Shown: positions 44,587 through 56,198, numbered from the stretch's first letter. The stretch is 64,000 nucleotides of DNA from Anthoceros angustus (GCA_010909165.1 MU008198.1:248001-312000), one strand, 5' to 3'. A program made the numbers and translations. Notes: generated from the letters alone by a model not told the origin.

Positions 44587-45669
44587 AGTCACCGGCAGCT
44601 GCTCACCACCAACACTTGACAGCAGCTTGTACTCGTTGTGCAATGGTTGCCTTTCGAGTTTCAGAGGCAGTGGATGACAGGAGTCTCTCTTTATTTCCTG
44701 GTGAGTTCCAGGACTGGATCTCCAAAGCTTGGAGATCTTCAGTTCTCCTGAGGCAAGGGGTCCCTGCAGCTGATGAGGACTGGACATGTGCTCTACCACA
44801 TGCCACATGCCCTGCGGAAGGGTTTGCTCTGTTTCTTCTGTGTGAAGCCCTTGAAAACATACATGCAAATGCAGGTCATGGGTTGACGCGAAACGCAGCG
44901 TCTTCACCTCTTGCTGTCATAGTACAGAGGTGATCACACATACTTTTTGGCACGTCTGCCTCTCAATTTTCTGCAATTCCTTCAACGGTTTCATCACATT
45001 CTTGTTGTACCGGAATTTTTGTTGGACGGGCAAGGCTCTTGTATTATCGAACTTTAGAAAGATGTCCTTTTGAACTTTGTGCAGGTCAGTTGAACAAATG
45101 CTGATCCTTCTATGGAAGCTTTGTTGCTTGCACCCAACCTACCTGAACTGCGCAAACTATCTGTCATTGATGAACCTGTGCCGACCTTTGCACGACGCTA
45201 AAGTAAAATTAGATCGAGTGCTTTGTAGTTACCCAAAGAGGCGCTACTCGGAATCAGCTATTAGAGCACGTGTATTCCAGAGGGTGGATGAGCCGACCTC
45301 CCCCCGAGAACCAAGGCTGAGCTGTTTGACTGGTGAAAAGGCAAACCAACCCTGCCACATAGGCCAGATGAGGAACGAGGGTCACGACGGTTGGGAATGA
45401 CCGTTAGTCAGCATTCTTAGCATTTAGGTCAGGCCCAGCGCGCCCACAGCGGCCCCGAAAGGAATAGGCGATGGATTCCTTACAGGAGCCCAAACTGGTG
45501 CTAATGAGGGGCTTTGTTGTCGTCATGTCATAGGATAAGGCAAATGGGCGTGGGAGATGCCGCAGGATCAGTATTGTTATTAGGCTATTGATTGTGTTCT
45601 TGAAGAACGTGATTTGTTCCGGAAGGGGAGGGGAGGAGGGGGGAATCCGAGGTGTGGGACAAGAGATCT
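44587..45669. other. Intergenic region, no gene seen
   Basis: Holds the 3' flank of the uniporter gene and probably the promoter of the next gene. No other feature was recognised. Confidence 0.5.
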
Positions 45670-45830
45670 TGTTGGTGTTCAAGGAAGCTGCTTGTTTCCT
45701 CAACGTTTGTCAGGCTGAGGAGAAACGTTGACATGTGAGGAGAGAGGCGACAGGTTTTGTTGGTGTTCCTAAAAGCTTTTTGTTTCCTCACTTTTGGCAG
45801 GTTGTAAGGAGAAACGTTGACATAATGGCT
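45670..45830 (+). repeat. Duplicated leader before the two-domain protein gene
   Basis: Two copies of about 75 bases, 45670-45745 and 45756-45830, share TTGTTGGTGTTC, TTTCCTCA and GGAGAAACGTTGACAT. The first copy ends ACATGTGA and the second ACATAATGG, the start codon of the gene. The second copy contains a good splice acceptor (TTTTGGCAG). Confidence 0.8.
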
Positions 45831-47024
45831 CTCAACTCGCCTTGGTACAAGCACAAGTTCATGCCCAATGGTAAGTACGAGACAGTTCCTAATGCTCCTC
45901 CGCAGTACGCCCGAAGTTTGAATGTCCCTGAACCCAAGTTCAGTAGATTCGATGCGATTCTGAGCTTACCCATCGGGAACAGCAATTACAAGCTCCAACT
46001 CTGGCACGAAGACTTTGACAAGCCAGAATGCAAGGACAAATTTGTGTCTGGGGATCTTGTCGTGTCTGCCAAACCAGGTGATGAGCGGCCGGCCAAGGAG
46101 AGATCCTACCACATTGTGCAGAAGGTGTGCGACAATGGCTGGCAGCAGCTCTGCGTCCTCTCTTACCTCAACCCTAACCGTGAGATCCCCGTCCCTCTCG
46201 TGGAGCCTCCACCTCCGGTAGATCCCAATGCGCCTCCTGCTGACCCCAACGCTCCTGCCGCTCCTGCGGCCCCTGGAGCCCCTGCTGCAGCAGCAACCCC
46301 AGCAAAAGCTGGCGCTCCTCCTGCTCCTGGTGCAAAGCCCGGTGCTCCCGCTCCCGCCGCGGCTCCACCTCCCCCTCCCCCTCCCGCTGCTGCCCCTGCT
46401 CTTGCTCCTGCGGATCCTAATGCTCCCCCGGTCGACCCTAACGCTCCCCCAGTGGACCCCAATGCTCCTCCCGCAGTGCCACTGGGCCCCGAGTTTCTCC
46501 CCGAGGTTCCACTGCCGCTGGAGGACGCCAGCGTGATCCGGTCCAAACTAGACTGGTTCGGCTGGTGGAACATCGTGTGCCCGGAAAACACGTTCGTGGA
46601 CCCCCGCGGAAAGCCCAATTTCGAGGACGACGAGGACATGTTCCGCAGGCGCTTCAGGCCCTACTGGCAGCCCACAGATTTCGTCATCCGCATCCCCCGC
46701 GGCTCCGCGGGCTTCTCCCTTCACAGGTTCCACCCCCAAGATCGCTACGACCACGGAGACCTGGGCCTCTTGTTCCGGGAATGGCCCGTCGGCTCCGGCG
46801 GATACCACGCCATCTTGATCCAGCTCTCGGAGTACCGATACGTGACCATGGAGGGCAAGGAAAAGCTAGGCAAGACATGGATGAAAATCGACCACCGCTT
46901 CCTGGATGCTCCGCCGCCCCCTCCTCCTCCTCCGCCTCCGCCTTCTCCTCCTCCGCCTACGCTCGAAGGCGCGCCCCCAGCCGACGGGGCTGCTGCCGCT
47001 CCTGCTCCTCCTGCAAAAGCTTAG
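45825..47024 (+). CDS. Two-domain protein with Pro/Ala-rich linker, function unknown
   Basis: 399 residues from ATG 45825, chosen because it follows the leader acceptor and is the first methionine of the conserved-looking part. Residues 1-126 form a globular region (SPWYKHKFMPNGKYETVPN, then NSNYKLQLWHEDFDKPEC). Residues 127-225 are a proline/alanine linker with DPNAPP repeats. Residues 226-362 form a second globular region rich in tryptophan and arginine (WFGWWNIVCPENTFVDPRG, FRPYWQPTDFVIRIPRG). Residues 363-399 are a proline-rich tail. There is no signal peptide or membrane segment. Both globular parts are clearly under coding constraint in composition. I do not recognise the family. A cytosolic or cell-wall-linked structural role would be speculation. 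Confidence 0.8.
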   Translation: MALNSPWYKHKFMPNGKYETVPNAPPQYARSLNVPEPKFSRFDAILSLPIGNSNYKLQLWHEDFDKPECKDKFVSGDLVVSAKPGDERPAKERSYHIVQKVCDNGWQQLCVLSYLNPNREIPVPLVEPPPPVDPNAPPADPNAPAAPAAPGAPAAAATPAKAGAPPAPGAKPGAPAPAAAPPPPPPPAAAPALAPADPNAPPVDPNAPPVDPNAPPAVPLGPEFLPEVPLPLEDASVIRSKLDWFGWWNIVCPENTFVDPRGKPNFEDDEDMFRRRFRPYWQPTDFVIRIPRGSAGFSLHRFHPQDRYDHGDLGLLFREWPVGSGGYHAILIQLSEYRYVTMEGKEKLGKTWMKIDHRFLDAPPPPPPPPPPPSPPPPTLEGAPPADGAAAAPAPPAKA

Positions 47025-48446
47025 CCTTCAACAGCCCAGACCGGAAGTGTGAATTGAAGAAAACTAGCTAATAGGTAAACAAAGTTGATTAGGTAGCTGC
47101 GTACACCATGTCACACACAGGTGGAGGGGTTAGTACCTACATGTGTAGTTCGCTGAATAAAATACAAGTCATGTAGGTTAGCTGACAGCACTCCAGACCT
47201 TCTCCTACTGCTACAGAAGAAGAAGAAGAATTTAAGGGAATATTTTTTTGAATTTGAAGAGGAATTTTTTGTGCACCATATCTGTAAGGTAGTGAAATAG
47301 GTCGGAGCGAAATGCGAGTGGCGCACATGAGGCAGCTTGGGCACGCGCGCATGCGTGATTGACTGGCGTACCATTTGCAAGGAGAAGCTGAAAAAACAAA
47401 TGCTTAGCACCATACATTAGCTATACGCAGGACCCACTTTTATAGCCGGAACGGTTCTCTATTCATGTGCTGGAAACCAAAAACAAGAGATATGGGAGGC
47501 CTCAAAAAACAGAGAACGGTGGACTGCTGCCACAAGCGTCTTCACAAGCAGGTTTCAGCCACGACAAAAGCCGGGACTTGTTCCGGGTGGAGCACTGGAG
47601 TAGGCCTGGGGTAGGTAGACATGGCCAGAAAAATTTGCCCAAGACCCGACTTCCTCGCATGCGTCCTGCGTCACTGGTGACATATTTGCCCCAGCCGGCG
47701 CCCAAAACTATCGGGTATATGAATTTTCAGTGGGTGTGCACTAACGTTGAATGGACTTGGTGCCGCCACCGCATGTGGTAAGGTGAGTTTTCTGCGCCAT
47801 GAAATCTCCGGGCTGATCGATGGTTCCGTGATACGGCCCGAGGAGGGCAGGGCACGTTCTAGTCCCGGAACGTCGGCTCACAAATTCGTGATTCGTGACG
47901 CCGCCCACGCCGTCCCCCGACCCGCTCTACGGCGAGGTGGGGCGTGACAGCAACGGTATGTTGACGCTTCCGTAGCTGAAAGCTGGGTGCGTGGTTGTCA
48001 CGTACCGGTAGTGCGCAGGAATCACAGGCAAACGAAACCAGGTCGAAACGGAGTGGAGAGCACGGCAACAGTAGTCGAGGCCTGGTCTGCACGACCGGGC
48101 CCTGCCGCCCTCCGGAATGATTACAAAAGTCAGTTTCAACCGCCACGCCCTTACTAAATCAGCACCCAGCTCATTTCTCGCCGGCTTCGCGGCGGTTTTA
48201 TCTTGCCAGGGCAGCGCGCGCGATCGCGGGATCGGCATCTCCCGTTTTCACGCACGTCGATAGTGAGTGCCAGATTCGCGACCGTAGCGGCAGCCATGGC
48301 GTCTTGATGGTCAGGTCACGGGGAAAGGCTGGGAGCGTCAGCAGGAGCAGCAGCAGGAGCAGTAGCAGCGGCAGGGGCAGGGGCCAGCAACAGCAGCGGG
48401 AGCAGGAGCGGGAGCTCCCGATGCCTGCGCAGCGCAGCAGGTGAAG
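47025..48446. other. Intergenic region, no gene seen
   Basis: Contains the 3' flank of the preceding gene and the GC-rich upstream region of the next, including a serine-like CAGCAG repeat at about 48340-48410. Confidence 0.5.
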
Positions 48447-50108
48447 ATGAATCTCGTAGCCGCTACCGACCTCGGCAGCAAGTCACTGCGGGCCACGGGC
48501 TGGGCTTTTCTCGCGCTCATCGCGTTGGCGGCCATCTGTGTGCTCAAGGACGGCTGGGTCAGCAGCGATGGCAGCAGCTGGCTGGCAGCCACCGCTCCCG
48601 GCATGTCGTCTCTCTCCAAGGACTCGATTCTGGACCGCCACTTCTTCCAACAGGAGCTGCAGCAGGCGGAGGCCAGGATTCTCAACCGGACAGCAGATCT
48701 GCTGGGAAGCGGCTCGGGGCGCGCCTCCAGTGTGCTACCCACCACCGACGTAGCCAGGTTGTTGAGTCTTGTTCCGGGATCGACATCGGGCGGTGGGGAG
48801 CAGGAAGTGAAGCGGTTGAGGAAGCTTCAGTACTGCCACAGGTTCAAGGGCGTCCTGGGCAAGGAGCTGGCGGCCACGACCATGGATCCTTGGCAGCCGG
48901 CGGGGAAGTTTCTTCTCCCTCTCTGCTCTTACGGCCAGATCTCCAACCGGCTGAACTGCATACGGAACTACCTGCTTCTGGCGGTGCTGCTGAACCGGAC
49001 CTTGGTGATTCCTGAGCTAGAGACTGGGCCTGCGGGGGGCTACGTGTATGGGCTGGTGATCGACATTCAGCACGCCCGCAGGTGCATCGGCGACGTCGCT
49101 AATGTGACCATCATCAGCCTGAACGAGTACCGGGCGCGGATTTCCGGGGGCCGCTTTGCCGGGGCTGGGACGGGAGGGCTGGCCCCGGCCATGAAGAATG
49201 TGAGGGTGCAGATTGACAGGATCCTCTGCTGGCAGGAGAATTGCGAGAAGAGGACTCCTCGGAGGCTGTGGGGCGACCAGCCTTCGGATGTGGTGTTTCC
49301 TGGGACAGTTGAGGAGTCGAATGCTTTCAGGCTGGTGCATTCGGTGGCGGACTTGGTTAACGTGTTCGGAGGGGTGAAGGAACGCCTCATTTCCTTCGGA
49401 GATTTGTTTAATACCGTCAAGCTGACGGACCTCCCGCAGAACATCACGCTGCGCCCGGAACTCCCGTTGCACAACTTGAAGTGCAACATGTTTTTCCAGC
49501 CGCATCCCGCCATCGTCACGGTGGCCAAGGCGTTTGTGCGAACCATTCTGGGCCCGGATTTCCTGGCTGTGCATTTGCGGAGGGGGGATTTCCTGGGCGC
49601 CTGGAACAGGGAGTCTTGCACGGGAGTGGGGGAGAAGAACCTCAGATGTTGGGTGAGGCCCGTGGACGTTGTTGCAAAATGCATTGCGGAGAAGGTCCGC
49701 GGTACCAACATTACCGTGGTGTTTGCGGCAACCAATGCGGCTCCAGTCGAGTACTCCTTGCTGGAGAGACTTCTGGCTCTTAATGATCCCCCGTTGGCCC
49801 TGGTCACAGTGCCTCGCAGCTTCGAGGAGCAGCCATTTCGGTTTACAGGTGGGTGGCACAAGCTCAATCTGGATGGCTACCCACTGGCGTTCGCTACCCT
49901 GGACAAGCTGATATGTGCAATGAGCAGGATTTTCATGGGCACCATCGCGTCCACCTTCACGGACGACATTGTCTCTATGAGAGCTGCGCTTGGGACCTTG
50001 AGTTGCCAGGATCAAAACCTTTGTGCGAACTTCCGGTATGACCTTGATTCCCTGCCATTTTTCAACGAAACTGATACCCTTTCTAAACTGCCATACAGAA
50101 GAAGGTAG
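48447..50108 (+). CDS. O-fucosyltransferase family protein (GDP-fucose dependent)
   Basis: A 553-residue type II membrane glycosyltransferase, expected in the Golgi or ER. The first ATG of the frame is 48447. Residues 17-33 (GWAFLALIALAAICVLK) are the signal anchor. A stem follows. The amino-terminal Rossmann-like half includes YGQISNRLNCIRNYLLLAVL near residues 160-182, corresponding to the G-x-x-N/R acceptor-side motif. The donor-binding motif is H376-L-R-R-G-D381 at 49572-49589. Near the C-terminus IFMGTIASTFTDDIVSMRA matches the usual G-T-x-x-S-x-F-S/T segment. The family transfers fucose from GDP-fucose to protein or cell-wall glycans, but the plant branch is diverse and the acceptor cannot be told. 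Intronless. It looks intact. Confidence 0.85.
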   Translation: MNLVAATDLGSKSLRATGWAFLALIALAAICVLKDGWVSSDGSSWLAATAPGMSSLSKDSILDRHFFQQELQQAEARILNRTADLLGSGSGRASSVLPTTDVARLLSLVPGSTSGGGEQEVKRLRKLQYCHRFKGVLGKELAATTMDPWQPAGKFLLPLCSYGQISNRLNCIRNYLLLAVLLNRTLVIPELETGPAGGYVYGLVIDIQHARRCIGDVANVTIISLNEYRARISGGRFAGAGTGGLAPAMKNVRVQIDRILCWQENCEKRTPRRLWGDQPSDVVFPGTVEESNAFRLVHSVADLVNVFGGVKERLISFGDLFNTVKLTDLPQNITLRPELPLHNLKCNMFFQPHPAIVTVAKAFVRTILGPDFLAVHLRRGDFLGAWNRESCTGVGEKNLRCWVRPVDVVAKCIAEKVRGTNITVVFAATNAAPVEYSLLERLLALNDPPLALVTVPRSFEEQPFRFTGGWHKLNLDGYPLAFATLDKLICAMSRIFMGTIASTFTDDIVSMRAALGTLSCQDQNLCANFRYDLDSLPFFNETDTLSKLPYRRR

Positions 50109-50620
50109 TCTAGGCCCATCCACCAGGCGGTCCATCACCCTCGGGGGCTTCGCGGAACAGGGTGTTGGATGCCTTCCTTTTTGGTTTCTAGTAGAGCCAG
50201 CCTTTTCACTAGGTCTGTACTATTGTTTTACATGCCAGATGGCATGCTTGGGTCATTTATTATGTATCATGCAATATATGTAGGTTGAAATGATACAACC
50301 GACCCACTCTTCAAAATCAACCGACCCACAAGCTATGCAACACACTTGGCAGTGTTTGCCTAAATTCGGAGTGTTCGGCTCCACAAATCAAGGTCTGGCT
50401 ATGCTTTTTTCTTCTGCAATTGTACATTGAACTTATTGTGGTAACTTCAAAAATGAACTAATTCCAGGTATGCTTTTTTTGCTGCTTGTTGAGGTAAATT
50501 TAAAAATAAATTGGTTCCAGTGATGCTTTGCTTTTTCTTGCGCAACTGCACACTGAACTTTTGGTAGAGAAGAACTATAATAACAAACAAGATCCAACAA
50601 AAGTCCATTAACTGTAAGCA
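50109..50620. other. Intergenic region, no gene seen
   Basis: AT-rich 3' flank of the fucosyltransferase-family gene with two partly similar stretches around 50400-50560 (TGCTTTTTT with ACTTTGGTAG-like ends). Confidence 0.4.
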
Positions 50621-50624
50621 GAAG

Positions 50625-50800
50625 AAAAAGAAGAAGAATAACGAAGAAGAATTTTAGTCTACTTGGATAGACATTCCATCATGGGACTTGGTACAAGCGA
50701 CTTGCACTAAGGGCATCCATTCCCTTTAGGGACCCGATCTAAGTCCATGATGCTTAAAAGTGGCCTTCTTATACATATGTGTTCATTTGGACACACAATC
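50625..50800. repeat. Dispersed repeat shared with 55800-55990
   Basis: Both copies read AGAAGAAGAATTTTA, then CATGGGACT, GGCATCCA and CTTATA, ending in GTGTCCATTTGG or a variant. The order and spacing match. It is probably an LTR or SINE fragment. Confidence 0.6.
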
Positions 50801-51359
50801 ATCTTAGGCGGACAGGCGGCACAGATCATCTTAGGCAGAACCTCCAGTCACACACAAAACTTGAAAGTCTAGCAGCACCCAAGAGAAAGTTCTAGGAAGA
50901 ACGAGATGCAGGTGGACGAATTACTTATCTACTCCAGCTTTTCTTATTAAGAGACAATGGAATCGAGACCCTTGGAGAAGTTGGCTTCAGTCGACAGCAG
51001 CGAACCTTGTCGTGTTCCAGCTGCTTTGCTACATGATCGACGCCAACGAAAGACGTTTATCATATCATACACCGAGATTATATTTCGGATATCCGTCTAC
51101 CGCTTCATGTGCGCCAGCTTATGCTAGGTTTGCATGTAGTCCGACCTGGGCAAAAACCTGCCCCGTGCCGCAAAAGGTCAAAAAAAGTTTGTCATTTTCC
51201 GGTGATCTAACAATCGGGTTGGGCATTTTGGCTGAGTTTATTTTTGGGTACCCCTCAACTTTGCCAAGTCGGGCAAAGCCCAAAACTGGCGGAACGTCAG
51301 AAGGGTCCTTTTACATTCCGTTTCTTAATACTGTTGTAAATGATGCGTCGGGCCAATGA

Positions 51360-52616
51360 AACCATATAATTCACCCGTTACTTTTGACTTACATGTTTTT
51401 TTTATTAGGATGTGCAAAATTGTCCACAGAACAACTCCCAACGCTCGAGAACCAAGGTCAGTTGTAGGTTAAGTGTTGAGTTGGTTGTAGATGAAGTGTT
51501 GAGATGGTCTTGAGTCGAGACACAAACTCTGACTCATGCTTCTTTGATGGAATGTTTCGTACTCTTTCAATTGCTAAGATAATGAAGAGATATTCTTCTA
51601 CCTCCTTCACTTGATTGCCTTGTGACTCTTCTTCTTAGTCAAGACTAGAGCACATCACTCACATCCATTGTAAGGACTACTACCAAGACCTTTACAATTG
51701 CACACAAACAATTACAAGCACAAAGCTAAGAGCTATGCAAGGACTAGGCTCAAGTGTTCAACCTTTAGTGGCATGAAGACTTTACAAGTATCTTGAATAT
51801 GGCTCTGATATCATGAATACGATAATTCTGGAAGCAGGTTAATATACGAACCTCTTCTTTTGGTTTTGGACCCCCTTCACGAAATCGACACAGTCCTTAA
51901 AACAGGGTTTTAGCGCATTCTTCAAAATGATATTACCTTGTTGTTCCCTCTACAAACAGAAAGTCTGCATTTTTTCCATTGACATGATAGAGAGCCAATC
52001 TAGAAACCCGACCGCCCAGCGCACTCCGTGATGTGTTCATGGACACTATTCAATAAATTCAGATCAAAACTAAACATGGTTCTACATTGGAAAGAAACAA
52101 AATCGAAGGTTGTGTGTGGACGCTGACAAACCAGCGTCTACATCAAATGGGACAAGAATGGTAAACTTTAAAACGAGCACATGTAGGTGGCTACACCTAG
52201 AATGATTCCTCATGGGGACCAATTAATCTGTAACTCATATAGGCCTTGAGCTAACACTGAATGTTTGACCACGTCTAAGTTCCGCATGTGCTTCACTTAT
52301 GGGTCGTCAAAACTGCCGTTCTCACCCATGGCCTTGGCGTCTTCGTTTTCCTTAACTCTTGCCTCCTCAACCACTTACGTACGCACCCGGCAGATGTGGT
52401 CGTAGCTCATATATGCATCATTCCTTTGCCGTTTTGGTTTAGGACGATGTTCACGCCTGCCCGGGTTTCGGGTTTCACGGGTTTGAATCATTGCCTTTGT
52501 CAAACAAGTAACTTATTCCCTCAACCGTCAGAATGCATGTTTTAAATTGAATGAGCAAACATACGACACATTTCACATGTTGGATCATAATGTACAGCCT
52601 TGGTCGATAGCAAAGA
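51360..52616. other. Retroelement remnants, no gene
   Basis: Apart from the primer site at 51801-51813 there is no open frame with recognisable content. Confidence 0.4.
51801..51813 (-). other. Copia-type primer site of a second element remnant
   Basis: On the minus strand TGATATCAGAGCC is one base from the initiator Met primer site. TGAATACGATAATT from 51814 would be the adjoining LTR end. A similar stretch, TGAACACCATAATT, lies at 56199. The preceding 51480-51800 could be its leader. No gag or pol was found. Confidence 0.55.
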
Positions 52617-52620
52617 TGGT

Positions 52621-54205
52621 AACAGCGTCTGTTTAGAAAGGGGTTTCTCCTGTCAAAAGGGGTTTTGGAAAAAATCCCAACCTTATTTCGACGGAAACTC
52701 AAGTTGGTTTGGTTTTGTTGGTTTTGTAGGTGTTCATCCATCGGTGCATTCTCCCGCACCACTTCTACCGAGTCATTTACCGCATTGCTTTTGTACTCGT
52801 TCATGGCGATTTAGTCGATGTGATGAAGGGCTAGTGACCTCATTGTTCCATAATTTCGCCATGTCCGTAGTTTCGTGATTTTGTGTGGTTTTGTATGTTT
52901 TTGTATACCGGGGGCCTAGGCGCGCATAAGTGCGCTCTAAACAACGCTTATGCAAACTTGTGCACGACTGCAAAAAGAACGCGAAAAATAATCTTCTAAT
53001 GGGGAAACATGTCCTTTGAGGTCCGAGGATGCCGAACTCCCAACAAAATAACAAGTAGTAGACATCGCGGAGGTTCACCTAGACCGCCTCTCATATCTAT
53101 CCTATGCCCTAATGCGAATAAGAACACCCTATCCCCTTTTATCCTTTACTGTTTCCGTCTCTTTGTGACCTAGTACCGTTATCATCAAACATGCTAGGGG
53201 CCCATGGTGAACAAGTGCATGTACCGAGCAGGGGCCAAGTGCGCGCTGGTCACGGCGCACCGAGCAAGGGGCCCGTGCAGCACTTGCAGCACGCGCAGAG
53301 AAGGAGGCCAGTGCACGCACAAGTGCGCACCCAAGGTCAAGAAGGGCCTGAGCATGAACCCATATGGTTCATGCCTCCTGCATTCCTGCATTCATCCAAA
53401 GAAAAAGAGCAAAAGTCTAAAAAACCCTTAAAACCCTAAAAAATCACAAAAAAGTCCAGTTTTTTGAGGCAAGTGCGCGCACTTGCCCTAAAATTTTTTT
53501 GAATTATTTTGTATTTGTTTTGATATTTTTGTTGTTTTAAAGGGTTCCTTTCGACGTTTTCAACCTTTTTTGTGCACCTCTCTAATGTGGATATGTTCTT
53601 ATCTTTACTTAACCCTCATCTTTTTCCTAGTGGTTAAAACTTTGAACTAGTAGTGAGAACCTTTGCATCTTTTGAATCTTGAGACGCTTGGCGTGGGCTC
53701 AAGTGCGAGACCATGCCACTCTCATTCTCTTGCATGTGGATCAAGAATATCAGTCAACGAAGATATTATTGTCCCAATGTCTAAGAAACAAAGTCTGTAA
53801 AATTCTCGGGCGAGTATAGTCTTAGGATTGGTGGTATGAATGAAAGGTTGGTGCGCAAACAAGTTTGCGCACAGTCTAACAAGCCTAAAAACTCTAAAGC
53901 GTTTGTATCGTCCAACACACGCAATGATTGCGGATGTTGGAGACTGTTAGATGTAAGTGCGCGCATAAGTTCTTGTATCATGTCATTTGAAAGAAAAAGC
54001 CGAGCGAGAATGGGACTTTAGGTTTTGCCACGCTTGCAATCTACAATCTCAAATAACGTGTATCAAAACAATTATTCAAAGGTTGCGGGTGACATGTCTG
54101 TGAGAAATACCAAAAGGCGATTATAGTGCGGATTTTTCAAGTGCAAAAGGGTCCGTACATCCGGTTGCAAAAATTTCGGGAGAAACCCTTTCTTGACGTT
54201 GTTTG
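52621..54205. mobile_element. Possible element with inverted ends and GTGCGC palindromes
   Basis: The left end, 52621-52670, contains AGAAAGGGGTTTCTCC. The right end, 54160-54205, read in reverse, contains AGAAAGGGTTTCTCC with the same AACA-CGTC lead. Inside are GTGCGCAAAC/GTTTGCGCAC at 53851-53872, GCAAGTGCGCGCACTTGC near 53470, and other GTGCGC/GCGCAC pairs. The right part (53930-54210) matches 31010-31330. No transposase frame was recognised. The class is unknown. Confidence 0.4.
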
Positions 54206-54922
54206 GTGACCAGTATTGAAACACGTGCCCAAGAGGTATGACCTCTACAGTACAATGGTCGCAGCCTTGAATGAGCTCGACAAAAGGGAGGAAACTTGAG
54301 CGAGCCGTGGCTCTCTTCACCGTTTTGATCCCTCTATAATTTTCGACCATTAATATAACATCATGAGTAATTTCAAACTCGCGATCAACTAACCATTGAG
54401 ATTAGAAGATCTTTGCTATGATTTTGGGTTCAAAACTACAAAGTTTTTACTATGCTGGCCAAAGTAAGGATGTTTGAGTCGAACCATGGACCATGCTCAT
54501 TTAGCTCTTTTATCAAACAACATCACCTACTATCATAAATAAACCCAAATGGGACGCGACCATGGTTTACAAAGAACAATGGGTAGGGCGTGCATGGGGA
54601 GGGCGTGCATGGGGATGATGTCGGCCAGCCGGCGCCCATGGGTAGGGCGTACATGGTGAGGGCGCTCGCTGGCCAGTGCTGTCCTTATGGACTCGTAATC
54701 TAAAACTCTTCTTAGTTCATACCACAGTTGCACCCATTTTCCAAAAATCTATAAACCTATTTTCATTCATCCATTCGTACTGTACCATGTGCAGCTTAGT
54801 TCTCGAAGAATATATGGACATGTTCAGGTACCCACCAAAAGGTGGTGCATAGTGTTTCTATGAGACTTCCGTGTAAATAGACGGCGACGTTGCTCGCGAA
54901 TAAGGAGTCGGTCTACTAGGCA

Positions 54923-55196
54923 GGTCCGAGGGCGTTGGCTGGCCAGCGCCTTGTGACTCAAACTGTAATGAACGAGGGTCTCCTCAAAAGTCGAGAACCC
55001 TCAGAACCCAGTGGCCATGATTGTTCTCAAAGTTCTTGTGCGAAACCCGAAAGTGGAGGGGTCCGAGGGCGTTGGCTGGCCAGCGCCTTGTGACTCAAAC
55101 TGTCATGAACGAGGGTCTCCTCAAAAGTCGAGAACCCTCAAAACCCAGCGGCCATGATTGTTCTCAAAGTTCTTGTGCGAAACCCGAAAGTGGAGG
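54923..55196. repeat. Two tandem copies of a 137-base unit
   Basis: 54923-55059 and 55060-55196 are nearly identical, starting GGTCCGAGGGCGTTGGC. They differ by a few single bases, unlike the indel-only differences of the first 26 kb. Confidence 0.9.
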
Positions 55197-55799
55197 TTAG
55201 TATTACTATGCTTAGCCATAGGTTTGCCGTGGAATGCTCATAAATTTGTAACTTTACCGGTACTAATGGTCCTTATACATGAGTGTTGATTGGGCCCAAA
55301 CTGAAGGACATTCTATGGTCCATACCCTTCGTCGGCATGCCATTTGAACCTAGTAATACTAATGCATGATAAACAATTCACACATGCTATCAGGCACGAA
55401 AAAAATAGAAAATACAGGCTCTAGAGTTTGCTAGTACCATGAAGGTTAGAGTTCAGCTTCCAGCCTAGGAACAAAAAGGGAGCCATCCAATAAAGGGAGC
55501 CATCCAATACCTTGTTCCGCAAGCCCCTCACATTGCTGGGTGGATAGGCCTACTACTCTAGACTACCTTATGTAAGGCCGTTTCAAAATGGAGTAAGTTT
55601 CATTGAAAAATGGCAAGGAATCAAGGTCATACAGGAAGTTAGCGCAAAGGGGTTGGTCCCTTTTAAAATTATTTAGTACAACACATAAAAATAAGTTATG
55701 AGTGCCTTCAAAATAATTAATTTATGTATATCTTCTAGAAAGGCATATACAATATCTTTTAGAAAGAATCTTCTGGAAAGTACAAACAGAAAAGGACAA

Positions 55800-56198
55800 G
55801 GAAGAAGAAGAAGAATTTTATTTAAGTCCACTAAGGACGGATTTCCGTCATGGGACTCGGTACTTAACAACTTGTACCATGGCCTGCCTAAGCTACTTGC
55901 ACCAAGGGCATCCACTCCCATTAGGCACCCCATCTAAGTACCGATCTAAGCTCAGGATGCTTAATCACGACGTTCTTATAAATGTGTGTCCATTTGGCCT
56001 AAGCCATTTGGACACACATTTATAAGACAAGGAATGAGGGCTATTTAAGCCTAGCCTACCTATGTGTTGTGGGTGGTGTGCTAGATTACTAGTGTGCTTG
56101 CGTACATGTGAGGGAGTTTTGTGCTAGTATGCGTGTGGTCCCATATTGTATGGGAGCTTTGTGTTTCTCTCAATAAATGTAAAACCCTTTTTCTAACA
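55800..56198 (+). repeat. Dispersed repeat with promoter- and polyA-like signals
   Basis: The first half matches 50625-50800. Then come CTATTTAAG at 56041 (TATA-like) and AATAAATG near 56172 (polyadenylation-like), ending CTAACA at 56198. An inverted pair, GTGTCCATTTGGCC and GGCCTAAGCCATTTGGACACAC, lies at about 55986-56020. It could be a solo LTR. Confidence 0.45.

Noticed and set aside
46163-46639. Long glycine/alanine-rich frame on the minus strand
   Set aside because: It is the mirror of the Pro/Ala-rich linker of the plus-strand gene and has no independent features.
49017-50138. 373-codon open frame antisense to the fucosyltransferase-family gene
   Set aside because: Codon use and motifs support the plus strand. 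The antisense frame is open only because of GC-rich third positions.
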